Positions 54,651 to 63,129 of a stretch of 64,000 nucleotides of DNA are shown here, one piece after another. Position 1 is the stretch's first letter, and each line of letters starts with the position of its first letter. A program made the translations under genes and the position numbers. Source of the DNA: Mycobacterium kubicae (GTDB taxonomy: Bacteria > Actinomycetota > Actinomycetes > Mycobacteriales > Mycobacteriaceae); the NCBI RefSeq assembly GCF_015689175.1, contig NZ_CP065047.1, forward strand, positions 1,488,001 through 1,552,000, in the 5' to 3' direction. The notes below the pieces were generated by a model. That model was not told where the DNA came from. It saw nothing but the letters and a program-made list of their open reading frames with translations, and did no database searches.

Positions 54651-56102
54651 ATGACGGTACCGCCGCAGCCGACGCATGGGATGTCGCGGCAGACGTTTCT
54701 GCGGGCTGCCGCCGGGGCATTGGCTGCCGGCGCACTACTGGGCAAGGCACGCGCCACCGCCGACCCGGCCACCTCGGGGTGGAGCGGGTTGTCCGGTGCC
54801 ATCAGCGGGCAGGTGCTGACCCCGGGGGAGGGCGGATTCGCCTCGGCCAAGCAGGTTTTCAACACCAACTACAATGGCTCGACGCCGGCGGCGGTCGTCG
54901 TTCCCACCTCGGTGGCAGACGTGCAGAAGGCGATGTCTTTCGCCGCCGCCCACAACCTGAAGGTCGCTCCCCGCAGCGGCGGCCATTCCTACGTGGGAGC
55001 ATCCACGGCCGAGGGCATGATGGTGCTCGACCTGCGTCAGCTGCCGGGCGACGCCAAATACGACGCGGGCTCCGGGCAGATCACCGTCACACCTGCCACC
55101 AGCCTGTATGCAATGCATCAAACCCTGGCCGCGGCGGGCCGCGGGATCCCCACCGGCACCTGTCCCAGCGTGGGTGCCGGAGGCCACGCCCTGGGCGGTG
55201 GGCTGGGCGCCCACTCCCGGCACGCGGGCCTGCTGTGTGACCAACTGACGTCGGCGTCGGTCGTACTGCCCAACGGCCAGGCCGTCACCGCGTCCAACGC
55301 CAGCAACCCCGACCTGTTCTGGGCCTTGCGCGGCGGCGGAGGGGGCAACTTCGGCGTCACCACCTCGCTGACCTTCGCGACGTTCCCCACCACCCAGTAC
55401 GACGTCGTGAACCTCAACTACCCGCAGCAAGCATTCGCGCAGGTACTGGTCGGCTGGCAGAACTGGCTGCGCACCGCCGACAAGAACAGCTGGGCACTGG
55501 CCGACAGCACCACGGAAGCCACCGGCACCCACTGCCGCATTCTGGCGACCTGCCCGGCCGGGCAGGGGGGCAGCGTGGCAAACGCCATCACCGCAGCGGT
55601 GGGGATGCAACCGGCCGGGGTCGAAAACCACAGCTTCAACTACCTGGACCTGGTCAACTATCTGGCCGTCGGCAACCTCAACCCCGCACCGCTCGGCTAT
55701 GTGGGCGGTTCCGACGTTTTCGCCACGGTCACTCCGGCCGCGGCCAAAGGCATCGCCGCGGCGGTCGACGCGTTCCCGCGCGGCGCGGGCCGGATGTTGG
55801 CCATCATGCACGCGCTCGACGGCGCGCTGGCCACCGTGGCGCCGACGGCCACTGCCTTCCCATGGCGCCGACAGGGCGCGTTGGTGCAGTGGTACGTCGA
55901 AACCGGTGACCCGGCGGCGGCCACCGGTTGGCTCAATACGGCCCACCAGGCGGTGCAACCGTATTCCGTCGGCGGCTATGTGAACTACATCGAGGCCAAC
56001 CAACCGGCTTCCCGGTATTTCGGCTCCAACATGGCTCGGCTGAGCGCAGTGCGGCAGAAGTACGACCCGAGCCGGATCATGTTTTCCAGCCTGAACATCT
56101 GA
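54651..56102 (+). CDS. exported FAD-binding oxidoreductase, Rv0063-like
   Basis: A 483-residue flavoprotein of the berberine-bridge-enzyme/FAD_binding_4 type. The N-terminus is a signal peptide (SRQTFLRAAAGALAAGALLG, cleavage probably near ATADPA); the Tat-like motif has SRQ rather than SRR. The FAD domain carries both residues used for bicovalent flavin attachment: His in APRSGGHSYVG and Cys in PTGTCPSVGAGGHALGGG. The BBE C-terminus is VQWYVETG, NYIEANQP and RQKYDPSRIMFSSLNI. By recollection it closely resembles M. tuberculosis Rv0063. The open frame to 53712 upstream is shadow of the DUF1345 gene. Substrate unknown, probably a sugar or phenolic compound oxidised outside the cytoplasm. Confidence 0.88.
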   Translation: MTVPPQPTHGMSRQTFLRAAAGALAAGALLGKARATADPATSGWSGLSGAISGQVLTPGEGGFASAKQVFNTNYNGSTPAAVVVPTSVADVQKAMSFAAAHNLKVAPRSGGHSYVGASTAEGMMVLDLRQLPGDAKYDAGSGQITVTPATSLYAMHQTLAAAGRGIPTGTCPSVGAGGHALGGGLGAHSRHAGLLCDQLTSASVVLPNGQAVTASNASNPDLFWALRGGGGGNFGVTTSLTFATFPTTQYDVVNLNYPQQAFAQVLVGWQNWLRTADKNSWALADSTTEATGTHCRILATCPAGQGGSVANAITAAVGMQPAGVENHSFNYLDLVNYLAVGNLNPAPLGYVGGSDVFATVTPAAAKGIAAAVDAFPRGAGRMLAIMHALDGALATVAPTATAFPWRRQGALVQWYVETGDPAAATGWLNTAHQAVQPYSVGGYVNYIEANQPASRYFGSNMARLSAVRQKYDPSRIMFSSLNI

Positions 56103-56154
56103 CCCGCACCCTCCGGGAACGTTTGACCCCGGACCGGCCGGGTACCAGCGGCGG

Positions 56155-57423
56155 ATGTCGAAAACACAGGCCGCCACTACCGTCCTCGTCACCGGCGCGT
56201 CCAGCGGTGTCGGGTTAGAAACGGCATTGGCCTATGCCGGGCGTGGCTGCCGGCTCGTTCTGGCCGCGCGGGGCGCCGTCGACCTGGAGGACGTCGCCGG
56301 CCAATGCCGGGAAGCCGGTGCCGCAGAGGTGCTGACGCAGCCCACCGACATCGGTGATCCTGACCAGGTACATCAGTTGTTCGACGTCGCGATACGCCGG
56401 TTCGGTCAGGTCGACATCGTGGTTCAGAACGCCGCGTTGGCCGCGTTCGGACGCTTCGTCGACGTGCCCGCCGAAGTCTTCGACGCTGTCATCCGAGTCA
56501 ACGTCCTAGGTGCTGCCAATGTCGCCAGATCGGCGTTACAGCACTTCAATGAGCGCGGCCAAGGTCAATTGGTCATCGTCGGTTCGTCACTGGGGCAAGT
56601 GGCGGTGCCCTACCTGGGGGTGTACGTCATCGGCAAGTTCGCGGTCACAGCCCTGGTGCGGGTGTTGCGCCAGGAACATCGTCGGCTCCCCGGGGTGAAG
56701 GTGCACGGCATCTATCCCAGTGCGGTGGACACCCCGATCTATGCCCGTGCGGCCAACTTCTTCGGTCAACGAGCCCACGTGCTGCCGGTCAACGATTCAC
56801 CGGCCAAAGTGGCGCGTCGCATCGTGAAGGCAACCGACTCTGGACGTACCGCAGAGCGCCAAGTCGGGCCGGCGAACTGGCCGATGCTGATCGCATACCG
56901 CACGCTGCCAAGGGTTTTCGATGTGCTGGTGGGTCCGCTGATGAGGGTGGGAAGCTTCGCCCGTGAGCCACTGGCGGCCACCTCAGGCAACGTATTCAAG
57001 AAGGTCGAGGCGGTCGCCCACTGGCCGCACAACGGCGAGGAGGACGAAAGCATGCACACGATCACCGAACAATTCGTGACCGCACTCAACGAATTGCATC
57101 GCAACCGGGATGCGGGTCCACTCGTCGACCTGTTCGCCGCCGACGCGACGTTGAGCAAGGTCGGCGTACCCCAAACGAAAAGCGGCAAGGACGGCGCGCG
57201 TGCCTTCTGGGAACAGTATCGCGACGGGTTCGACTCGATCGGCGCCGAATTTCGTCAGGTCACCACCAGCGACTCGACGTCCTTCCTGGAGTGGACCTCA
57301 CAGGGCACGCTGAGCAACGGTAACGAGTTTCACTACGACGGAGTCAGCGTGTTGGAAGGCACCGACGACGCCATCACCTCGTTCCGCACCTATTACGACA
57401 CGGCCGCATTCCTGGCCAAGTAA
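56155..57423 (+). CDS. SDR oxidoreductase fused to a SnoaL-like domain
   Basis: A 422-residue fusion. Residues 1-285 are a classical SDR: cofactor motif TGASSGVG, NAA in VVQNAALAAFG, active Ser in IVGSSLG and YVIGK (YxxxK). Residues about 300-422 are a SnoaL-like NTF2 domain (MHTITEQFVTALNELHRNRD, LFAADATLSKVGVPQTKSG, then FLEWTSQGTL and FHYDGVSVLE). The second domain has an internal Met at its start, so it could also be made separately, but no stop separates the parts. Neither substrate is known. It lies 52 bases after the flavoprotein gene on the same strand. Confidence 0.85.
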   Translation: MSKTQAATTVLVTGASSGVGLETALAYAGRGCRLVLAARGAVDLEDVAGQCREAGAAEVLTQPTDIGDPDQVHQLFDVAIRRFGQVDIVVQNAALAAFGRFVDVPAEVFDAVIRVNVLGAANVARSALQHFNERGQGQLVIVGSSLGQVAVPYLGVYVIGKFAVTALVRVLRQEHRRLPGVKVHGIYPSAVDTPIYARAANFFGQRAHVLPVNDSPAKVARRIVKATDSGRTAERQVGPANWPMLIAYRTLPRVFDVLVGPLMRVGSFAREPLAATSGNVFKKVEAVAHWPHNGEEDESMHTITEQFVTALNELHRNRDAGPLVDLFAADATLSKVGVPQTKSGKDGARAFWEQYRDGFDSIGAEFRQVTTSDSTSFLEWTSQGTLSNGNEFHYDGVSVLEGTDDAITSFRTYYDTAAFLAK

Positions 57424-57428
57424 CCGCG

Positions 57429-57787
57429 TCACCGCAGAAACGCGAGCACAGCAGACACAAACGCGTCCGGTGACTCCAGATGCGGTACGTGGCCGGTGTT
57501 CGGCACCCCCACAAAGCGGGCCTTGGGCATCCGGTCCGCGCACGCCTGGGACAGTGCCGCGATGTGCCCTTTGGCCGCTTGGTCTTGCGGCGCAGTGTAT
57601 TTCGCGCCGGCGTAGGTCTGGTCGGCCAGCCCGCAGACGAAGAGCGTGGGCGTGCCCAATGACGCGACGAAGTCCACGGCGGGCTCGTTGAGCAGCATGT
57701 CGTAACCCGCCGCGGAGCTCTGCACCCAGCGCTCGAACTCCGGGGAACGCGTGATTGCCGTGCGTACCGCGACGAAGGGGTCGATGA
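57429..57787 (-). pseudogene. alpha/beta hydrolase, C-terminal fragment
   Basis: About 118 codons from the end of an alpha/beta hydrolase: RLIDPFVAVRTAITRSPEFE, VDFVASLGTPTLFVCGLADQ (the Asp-bearing strand) and FVGVPNTGHVPHLESPDAF (catalytic His). The frame meets a TGA just upstream of 57787, where NRPS-like sequence begins on the other strand. The nucleophile-elbow half is missing, so this is a truncated relic. Confidence 0.75.
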
Positions 57788-57794
57788 GCCGGTG

Positions 57795-58230
57795 GCCGCT
57801 TCATCGACGGAATTCCACGACGCTGGTCGATCAGCACGTCAATGTCCTGACCCAAACCCCCTCTGCCATAGGCCTGTTGCCCAGTGAGGGCTTGGAGTCG
57901 GTGTCGTTGGTGATGGGTGGGGAGGCCTGTCCGCCCGAGGTGGTGGAACGGTGGGCGCCCGGGCGGGTCATGGTCAACGCCACGGCCCGACGAAGACCGC
58001 GATCTATGTGGCGTTGAGCGCGCCCCTGCAGGCCGTGTCGTCCTTGAAATCACTTGCCGCACCGATCGGTTCGCCGGCGCCGGGTTTGGCGTTGTTCGTG
58101 CTCGACGAGTGCCTGCGGCCGCTGCCGCCCGGTGTGGTGGGCGAGTTGTATGTGGCCGGCGTGGTGTGGGCGTTGGTTATTGGCGCCGGGCCGGGTTCTG
58201 TTACGGTCATTTTGTACCCGTGTCTTGGGT
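57795..58230 (+). pseudogene. NRPS adenylation-domain fragment
   Basis: Sequence between the hydrolase and IS3 relics reads in three successive frames as part of a peptide synthetase adenylation domain: TLVDQHVNVLTQTPSAIGLL and LVMGGEACPPEVVERW, then PTKTAIYVALSAPLQ, ALFVLDECLRPLPPGVVGEL and YVAG, then GVGYWRRAG. Two frame changes (near 57985 and 58160) and missing ends show it is dead. No other NRPS genes lie in the window, so it is probably debris of a rearrangement. Confidence 0.75.
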
Positions 58231-58275
58231 CCATGGTTATGAAAGTTGGGGGGACAGTGATCAGCAGGAAGTCAC

Positions 58276-58910
58276 ATGCCCCTCAGGTATCCGGTGACGG
58301 TTCGCCGGCAAATCGCTCAGCGTCTGCGATCGGACGAGCCGGTCGTCGCCATCGCGGCTGAAGCGAGCATTCCGCTGTCCACTCTGTTGCGATGGAAACG
58401 CCAAGCGCTGATCGATGCGTGAGTGGTCGAAGGTATCCCTAGTATGAAGGCTGATGAACTTGCGGCAGCCCGCAAGCGTATCGCCCAGCTTGAGGCGGAG
58501 CCGGCGCTGACGCGCGACGCGTGTGAGTTGTTCGACGCTGAGGCGGTGGTGCTTCCAAAACACCGACGCGCGATCGTTGAAGGACTGATCGCGCGAGGAC
58601 ATTGAGCCCGATCAGCTTGCCGGACAAGGGGATTGGCCCGACCCAATCTGCAATATCACCGTCGGCGGACGGTGCCCGATCGCGAGATCCGCCGACTCAT
58701 TGTGGCCGATACGATCACCAAGATCCATCAGCGATCCCACGGCACCTACGGTGGCCGACGTCCGAGCAGCGCTGGTCGACGAATTCGAGATGTCGGCGAG
58801 GAGTCGCCAGCGCCTTTGGCATCCAACCGGCGAAAGCAGAGCGGTGCGGTGTTTCAGGCCAGTGCTGGGCGAGACGGCGACGCTCGAAAACCGGGATTTG
58901 TGCGTAAGGC
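58276..58910 (+). pseudogene. degenerate IS3-family transposase (OrfA/OrfB remnant)
   Basis: Starting at the ATG at 58276 is an IS3-type OrfA: PVTVRRQIAQRLRSDEPVVA, IPLSTLLRWKRQALID, then the coiled-coil region DELAAARKRIAQLEAEPALT. In-frame TGA stops occur at 58420 and 58603. After the second stop the start of OrfB is recognisable (YHRRRTVPDREIRRLIVADT, then GTYGGRR), with a further frame change near 58760. The catalytic DDE region is absent. No terminal repeats were found. Confidence 0.8.
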
Positions 58911-58914
58911 CCCG

Positions 58915-59505
58915 TCATTGATCCTCGTGGTGCCGCGAGTCAGTCAACGCATTTCGCACCATGTCGATAAGCGCGCGTCTTCGCCGGGCGTTGTCCTCAT
59001 CTGGATCGCTAGAAGTTGCAGTGTAGAACAGACTGGCGGGAGACCACGCCAACGCCATGGCCATCGCCATAGCGAGCACGTCGCAGGGGTCGAATGTTGG
59101 ATTGACAACGCCCTTCCGTTGGGCCTCTGCAATCTGGTCGACCTTCCGCTTCGTGTCACCGCGCATCGCTTCCGAGAATTCACCGACTTGTACGCGCTCT
59201 AAGCGCGCCCAGGTAGCAAGGCGCACGATCTCGGGTGTCTCAAGACAGGTGTCGTAGAGCCTTGCCGCATAACCCGGTAGGTCGTCGGCGTTGAAGGGCA
59301 CCGTGCCCATGAGCGTCGCGGCAAGCTCGTTGAAGACTTGGTCGAACAGTCCATCCTTACTGCCGAAGTAAGAGTATAGCTGCGCCTTATTGGCCTGGGC
59401 CTTCGCTGAAATACGGTCGACTCGGGCTCCGGCGATGCCGTACTGCGCGAACTCTGCTGCCGCCGCATCGAGAATGCGGCGGCGAGTGACGGGTACGTCT
59501 TTCAT
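58915..59505 (-). CDS. TetR family repressor
   Basis: A 196-residue TetR regulator. The helix-turn-helix lies in RRRILDAAAAEFAQYGIAGA followed by VDRISAKAQANKAQLYSYFG and SKDGLFDQVF; the ligand-binding half has the TetR_C-like pattern LYDTCLETPEIVRLATWARL. The start at 59505 is chosen because it lies downstream of the operators; a longer frame to 59574 would run across them. Divergent from the alcohol dehydrogenase gene and expected to control it and itself. Confidence 0.88.
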   Translation of the reverse strand: MKDVPVTRRRILDAAAAEFAQYGIAGARVDRISAKAQANKAQLYSYFGSKDGLFDQVFNELAATLMGTVPFNADDLPGYAARLYDTCLETPEIVRLATWARLERVQVGEFSEAMRGDTKRKVDQIAEAQRKGVVNPTFDPCDVLAMAMAMALAWSPASLFYTATSSDPDEDNARRRRALIDMVRNALTDSRHHEDQ

Positions 59506-59516
59506 ACCATCATTGT

Positions 59517-59585
59517 AACTAACTGGTTGGTTTGACAAGGTTGTCCTGGCAGAGGTACCGTTGCCGCGAAACAAACTAGTTAGTT
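59517..59585. promoter_or_regulatory. paired TetR operators in the tetR-adh intergenic region
   Basis: AACTAACTGGTTGGTT (59517-59532) and AACAAACTAGTTAGTT (59570-59585) are two imperfect copies of the palindrome AACTAACTAGTTAGTT, a common TetR-type operator. The first differs from the palindrome at two positions, the second at one. One copy lies next to each divergent gene. Confidence 0.7.
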
Positions 59586-59671
59586 AGCGTTCCGCTCGTC
59601 TCGAGTGTGGCGTGCCGCCTGTTGGTGCTACGCCTCAAACCGTTGGTAGAACAAACGTCGAAGGAACCCCC

Positions 59672-60688
59672 ATGCGTGTCAATGCCTATGCCGCCACTTC
59701 CGCCGGCGCCGAACTCACGCCCTATACCTACGAAGCCGGAGAGCTCGGGCCGCTCGAGGTTGACGTCGCGGTCACTCACTGCGGGGTCTGTCACAGCGAT
59801 GTGGTGATGATTGACAACGACTGGGGCTATGCGAACTTCCCCTTGGTCGCCGGCCACGAGGCCGCCGGCGTGGTGTCCGCCGTCGGTTCCCTAGTGGACA
59901 CCGACAAACTCGCTGTCGGCCAACGCGTCGTCGTCGGCGCAATCGCCGGCTCGTGCATGAGCTGCGAATTCTGTTTGACCGGCCGTCAGCAACTCTGCGC
60001 GCGTCGCGATGACACCGTTCTGCGCGGAGACCGCGGTGGCTTCGCCTCCTCGGTGCGTGCCAGCGACTGGCGCTTTGCCTATCCACTCCCTGATGCCATC
60101 GAACTGCAGGACGCTGGTCCGCTGCTTTGCGCGGGCGTCACGGTCTTCGCGCCGCTTGTCCGGCACGGCGTCAGGCCGACTGACCACATCGCCATCGTCG
60201 GTATCGGGGGACTCGGTCACCTCGCGATTCAGTTCGCCCGCGCCTGGGGATGCGACGTAACCGCAATCTCCACCTCTGCCGGCAAACGCGACTTGGCCCA
60301 TGAGTTGGGTGCCGATCATTTCATCCTGACCCGCGACACCGACGAATTAGCCCAAGCATCGAGCTCCTTCGATTTCATCTTGAGTACGGTGTCTGGTGAT
60401 CTGCCCTGGGATGAGTACCTCACCGCGTTAAAGCCGCAGGGGATACTGAGCATCGTCGGTATGCCAGACAGTGCAGTAAAGGTCAGTCCCATTTCTCTGC
60501 TGGTGTCGGAGAAGGCCATTTTCGGGGGAGTGCCGGCGTCACAGCACGAAACCAGACTTATGCTCGACTTTGCCGCCCGCACCGGAGTGCGACCACTGGT
60601 CGAAACGTTTCCGATGGCCGACATCAATCGCGCAATCGCGCGAGCTCGCTCCGGCGATGTCCGGTTCCGCGCCGTCGTATCCGCGTAG
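59672..60688 (+). CDS. zinc-dependent alcohol dehydrogenase, cinnamyl-alcohol-type
   Basis: A 338-residue medium-chain dehydrogenase. Catalytic zinc ligands are Cys in HCGVCHSD, His in VAGHEAAGVV and Cys in PLLCAGVTV. The structural zinc lobe is CMSCEFCLTGRQQLC. The NADP-binding Rossmann motif is IVGIGGLGHLAIQFA. It belongs to the CAD/YahK group that reduces aldehydes. AAGGA lies upstream of the ATG at 59672. The divergent TetR gene with its operators suggests induction by an aldehyde or alcohol. Confidence 0.9.
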   Translation: MRVNAYAATSAGAELTPYTYEAGELGPLEVDVAVTHCGVCHSDVVMIDNDWGYANFPLVAGHEAAGVVSAVGSLVDTDKLAVGQRVVVGAIAGSCMSCEFCLTGRQQLCARRDDTVLRGDRGGFASSVRASDWRFAYPLPDAIELQDAGPLLCAGVTVFAPLVRHGVRPTDHIAIVGIGGLGHLAIQFARAWGCDVTAISTSAGKRDLAHELGADHFILTRDTDELAQASSSFDFILSTVSGDLPWDEYLTALKPQGILSIVGMPDSAVKVSPISLLVSEKAIFGGVPASQHETRLMLDFAARTGVRPLVETFPMADINRAIARARSGDVRFRAVVSA

Positions 60689-60696
60689 TAGTCGAA

Positions 60697-61060
60697 CCGA
60701 TTCGAGTGGGTGGCGAGCTCGATCACCTCGGTCCGAGGGGGCACCCAACTACAGCGTGTCTTGGCGAGTAAGGCTGCGTTGCGTTCCTTCTCCCGCACGT
60801 GGCTCAACGAACTAATAGATCGGAAGATGCGAGCGACTATGCTGAGTCCAGGGCAGGTCTGGACACCGATTCAAGAGCGAATGTTCGCGCCGTTCGAGCC
60901 GGACACTAAGCTTCAGTTCGATGCTTTGATTCCGCGAGGCGCAATGGCGTGCCCCTAAGAGATTGCGACAGCCGCGCGGTTTCACGCCCCCGATGACTCG
61001 AGCTATGTGAATTGAGTAAAGCTGGCCGTGGACGGCGGCACCTCGGTGACCTTGACGAAG
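60697..61060 (+). pseudogene. SDR oxidoreductase relic
   Basis: Reads as the second half of an SDR (SSITSVRGG, ASKAALRSFSRTWLNEL, TMLSPGQVWTPIQERMF, FDALIPRG). The tail runs through two in-frame stops: P-stop-EIATAARFHAPDDSSYVN-stop-VKLAVDGGTS. A pair of compensating indels lies near 60750. Its tail matches the SDR gene at the left edge of the window. Not functional. Confidence 0.8.
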
Positions 61061-61176
61061 CGACTCGGTTCTCATGCCCTGAATCGCCTCGGGAAGTCCG
61101 GAGACTTTCTAATGTAGAGCTGCGCTCTGGTGTTGAGCGTAATAGGCGGCTTCGAGTTCGAGCTGCCAGTCCTTCG

Positions 61177-61581
61177 TTCTGCATCGCCTTTGGTCTGTCG
61201 ATGGACTATGAGGTGTTCCTCATTTCCCGCATCCGCGAGTACTGGCTGTCCTCACACCGCGGCTGGGGCGCCAACGACAAGAGCGTTGCGCTGGGAGTGG
61301 CCCATACCGGCCGGGTCATTACGGCTGCGGCACTGATCATGGCGATCTCCTTCGCGGCGCTGATGGCCGCCCAGGTGTCGTTCATGCGCCTGTTCGGCTT
61401 CGGCCTGACGGTGGCGGTACTTGCCGATGCCACGCTGGTGCGGATGTTGCTGGTGCCGGCGTTCATGCATGTGCTGGGTCGATACAACTGGTGGGCGCCG
61501 AAGGTGCTGACCCGCTTGCATAGTCGAATCGGGTTCAGCGAGGCGGGCGCGGCCCCACGACTCTCGTTTCCATCACCGTGA
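61177..61581 (+). pseudogene. MmpL/RND transporter, C-terminal fragment
   Basis: About 134 codons of the end of an MMPL-family transporter: IAFGLSMDYEVFLISRIREY, with the Asp-Tyr pair of the proton-relay helix, then GRVITAAALIMAISFAALMA, FGFGLTVAVLADATLVRMLL and GRYNWWAPK. The upstream 800 residues are missing and replaced by unrelated sequence joined to the SDR relic. A dead fragment. Confidence 0.8.
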
Positions 61582-61929
61582 AGTTTATGAGAACAGCCGG
61601 AGAACACGCGCGTGCCCGCTGCGCGTCGGAAAGTCAACCGACGCGTCGGCCCATCGGGCTCCGCAGTGCCGAACTTCGGCTCGCGGTGCCGGGTTGCGCG
61701 CCGGAACAACCGCCCTCGCGGGCAAAGCCGCACTGCAACAGTGTGTTTGCTGAGGCGCAACAAACCATGCTCACGTGGCATCACCGCGGCACGCCTGCAC
61801 CCCGCGCGCCGGGAGCCTGATCAGGGGAGTCGGTGGCAGCGGCAGACCGGATCATCGGGCGGCCGCACCACGTCCTGCGTGTGCTCATGACAGCACGAGA
61901 CGTGTCCTGCCCGCGCGGATGACCTCTGT
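61582..61929. other. 348 bases without a recognisable gene
   Basis: No supported coding region on either strand and no strong repeat. It separates the relic cluster from the sulfate operon and probably carries the upstream part of its promoter. Confidence 0.5.
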
Positions 61930-61935
61930 TAGTTT
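61930..61935 (+). promoter_or_regulatory. -10 element for a leaderless transcript
   Basis: TAGTTT fits the mycobacterial TANNNT -10 motif and ends 7 bases before the A of the ATG at 61943. Transcription starting at that A would give a leaderless mRNA, which agrees with the absence of a ribosome-binding site before this ATG. Confidence 0.6.
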
Positions 61936-61942
61936 TTGCGCC

Positions 61943-61999
61943 ATGTCTGCGGCATCCGGTGTGTTGGTGTGCTGCATCGTCATGCGCTGTTGTCGCTGA
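61943..61999 (+). CDS. polycysteine leader peptide (cysteine-responsive attenuator)
   Basis: An 18-residue ORF, MSAASGVLVCCIVMRCCR, ending TGA. Four of its last nine residues are Cys, in two pairs. Leaderless short ORFs with polycysteine tracts are known upstream of sulfur-acquisition and cysteine genes in mycobacteria, where ribosome stalling at Cys codons under cysteine shortage relieves attenuation of the downstream operon. This one lies 95 bases before subI, the sulfate-binding protein gene, exactly the expected context. Too short for ordinary gene finding. The attenuation mechanism here is inferred from the known cases. Confidence 0.75.
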   Translation: MSAASGVLVCCIVMRCCR

Positions 62000-62094
62000 C
62001 CTATCCGCGGGTGTCGGGTGAAGGCGCCACATCCTCAACCGCTCAATTCGGCCTCCCATGCCCAAATCACAACTCACACAGGAAAGGTCAGCCA

Positions 62095-63129
62095 ATGTTC
62101 CACGACATCAACCGCGCAATGCGCCCGCGGCATGTCGTGTTGTTGCTCGTCGTGGCCGTCGTGGCCGCGTGTCATGGTGGTGCCAGTGACATCGTCGGTG
62201 GCGGCGGCCTGGCCAAGATCAACAGAAGCATCACCCTCGTCGCCTATTCGGTCCCCGAGCCGGGATGGAGCAAGGTCATCCCCGCGTTCAACGCGTCCGA
62301 GGAAGGTCGGGGCGTCCAAGTCATCACGTCCTACGGGGCCTCAGGGGACCAATCCCGCGGCGTGGTCGCCGGCAAGCCGGCCGACGTCGTCAACTTCTCC
62401 GTGCAACCCGACATCACCCGTCTGGTCAAGGCCGGCAAGGTGTCCGCGGACTGGAACGCCCAGGGCAGCAAGGGAATTCCCTTCGGTTCGGTGGTCACCT
62501 TGGTGGTCCGCAAGGGCAACCCGAAGAACATCAGGGATTGGGACGATCTGCTGCGGCCTGGCGTGGAGATCATCACACCCAGTCCACTGAGTTCGGGCTC
62601 GGCGAAGTGGAACTTGTTGGCCCCGTATGCGGTCAAGAGCGGCGGTGGCCGCAACAGTCAAGCCGGCGTCGATTACATCAGCAGCTTGGTGCGGGAGCAT
62701 GTGAAACTGCGTCCCGGGTCGGGGCGCGTGGCCACCGACGTCTTCATCGAAGGCAGCGGTGACGTGTTGATCAGTTATGAGAACGAGGCCATCGCCGCCG
62801 AACGGCAGGGGCACCCAGTCGAACACGTCAATCCTCCCCAGACCTTCAAAATCGAGAACCCGGTAGCGGTGGTGACTACCAGTCCCCAGCTGGAGGCCGC
62901 GATTGCATTCAAGAATTTTCAGTACAGCGCCGTGGCGCAAAAGCTCTGGGCGCAAGCCGGTTTCCGTCCGGTCGATCCGGCCGTTGCCGCCGACTTCCGT
63001 GACCAATTCCCGGTCCCGGTCAAATTGTGGACCATTGCCGACCTCGGCGGATGGAGCGCGGTCGACCCCCAATTGTTCGACCGCGGCACCGGCAGCATCA
63101 CCAAGATCTATCTGGAGGCCACCGGATGA
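62095..63129 (+). CDS. subI: sulfate-binding lipoprotein of the sulfate ABC transporter
   Basis: A 344-residue periplasmic-type sulfate/thiosulfate-binding protein. The signal peptide ends in a lipobox (VVAAC), so it is lipid-anchored outside the membrane. Family motifs include LVAYSVPEPGWSKVIPAF, TSYGASGDQSRGVVAG, ADVVNFSVQPDITRL and ITPSPLSSGSAKWN. The start at 62095 has GGAAAGG upstream; the open frame from 61936 would run through the leader-peptide region. Its stop overlaps the cysT start (ATGA). Confidence 0.93.
   Translation: MFHDINRAMRPRHVVLLLVVAVVAACHGGASDIVGGGGLAKINRSITLVAYSVPEPGWSKVIPAFNASEEGRGVQVITSYGASGDQSRGVVAGKPADVVNFSVQPDITRLVKAGKVSADWNAQGSKGIPFGSVVTLVVRKGNPKNIRDWDDLLRPGVEIITPSPLSSGSAKWNLLAPYAVKSGGGRNSQAGVDYISSLVREHVKLRPGSGRVATDVFIEGSGDVLISYENEAIAAERQGHPVEHVNPPQTFKIENPVAVVTTSPQLEAAIAFKNFQYSAVAQKLWAQAGFRPVDPAVAADFRDQFPVPVKLWTIADLGGWSAVDPQLFDRGTGSITKIYLEATG

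Noticed and set aside
54735..56192. Long minus-strand open frame of 485 codons
   Set aside because: Lies opposite the well supported flavoprotein gene; its composition is that of a high-GC shadow frame and no motif is recognisable.
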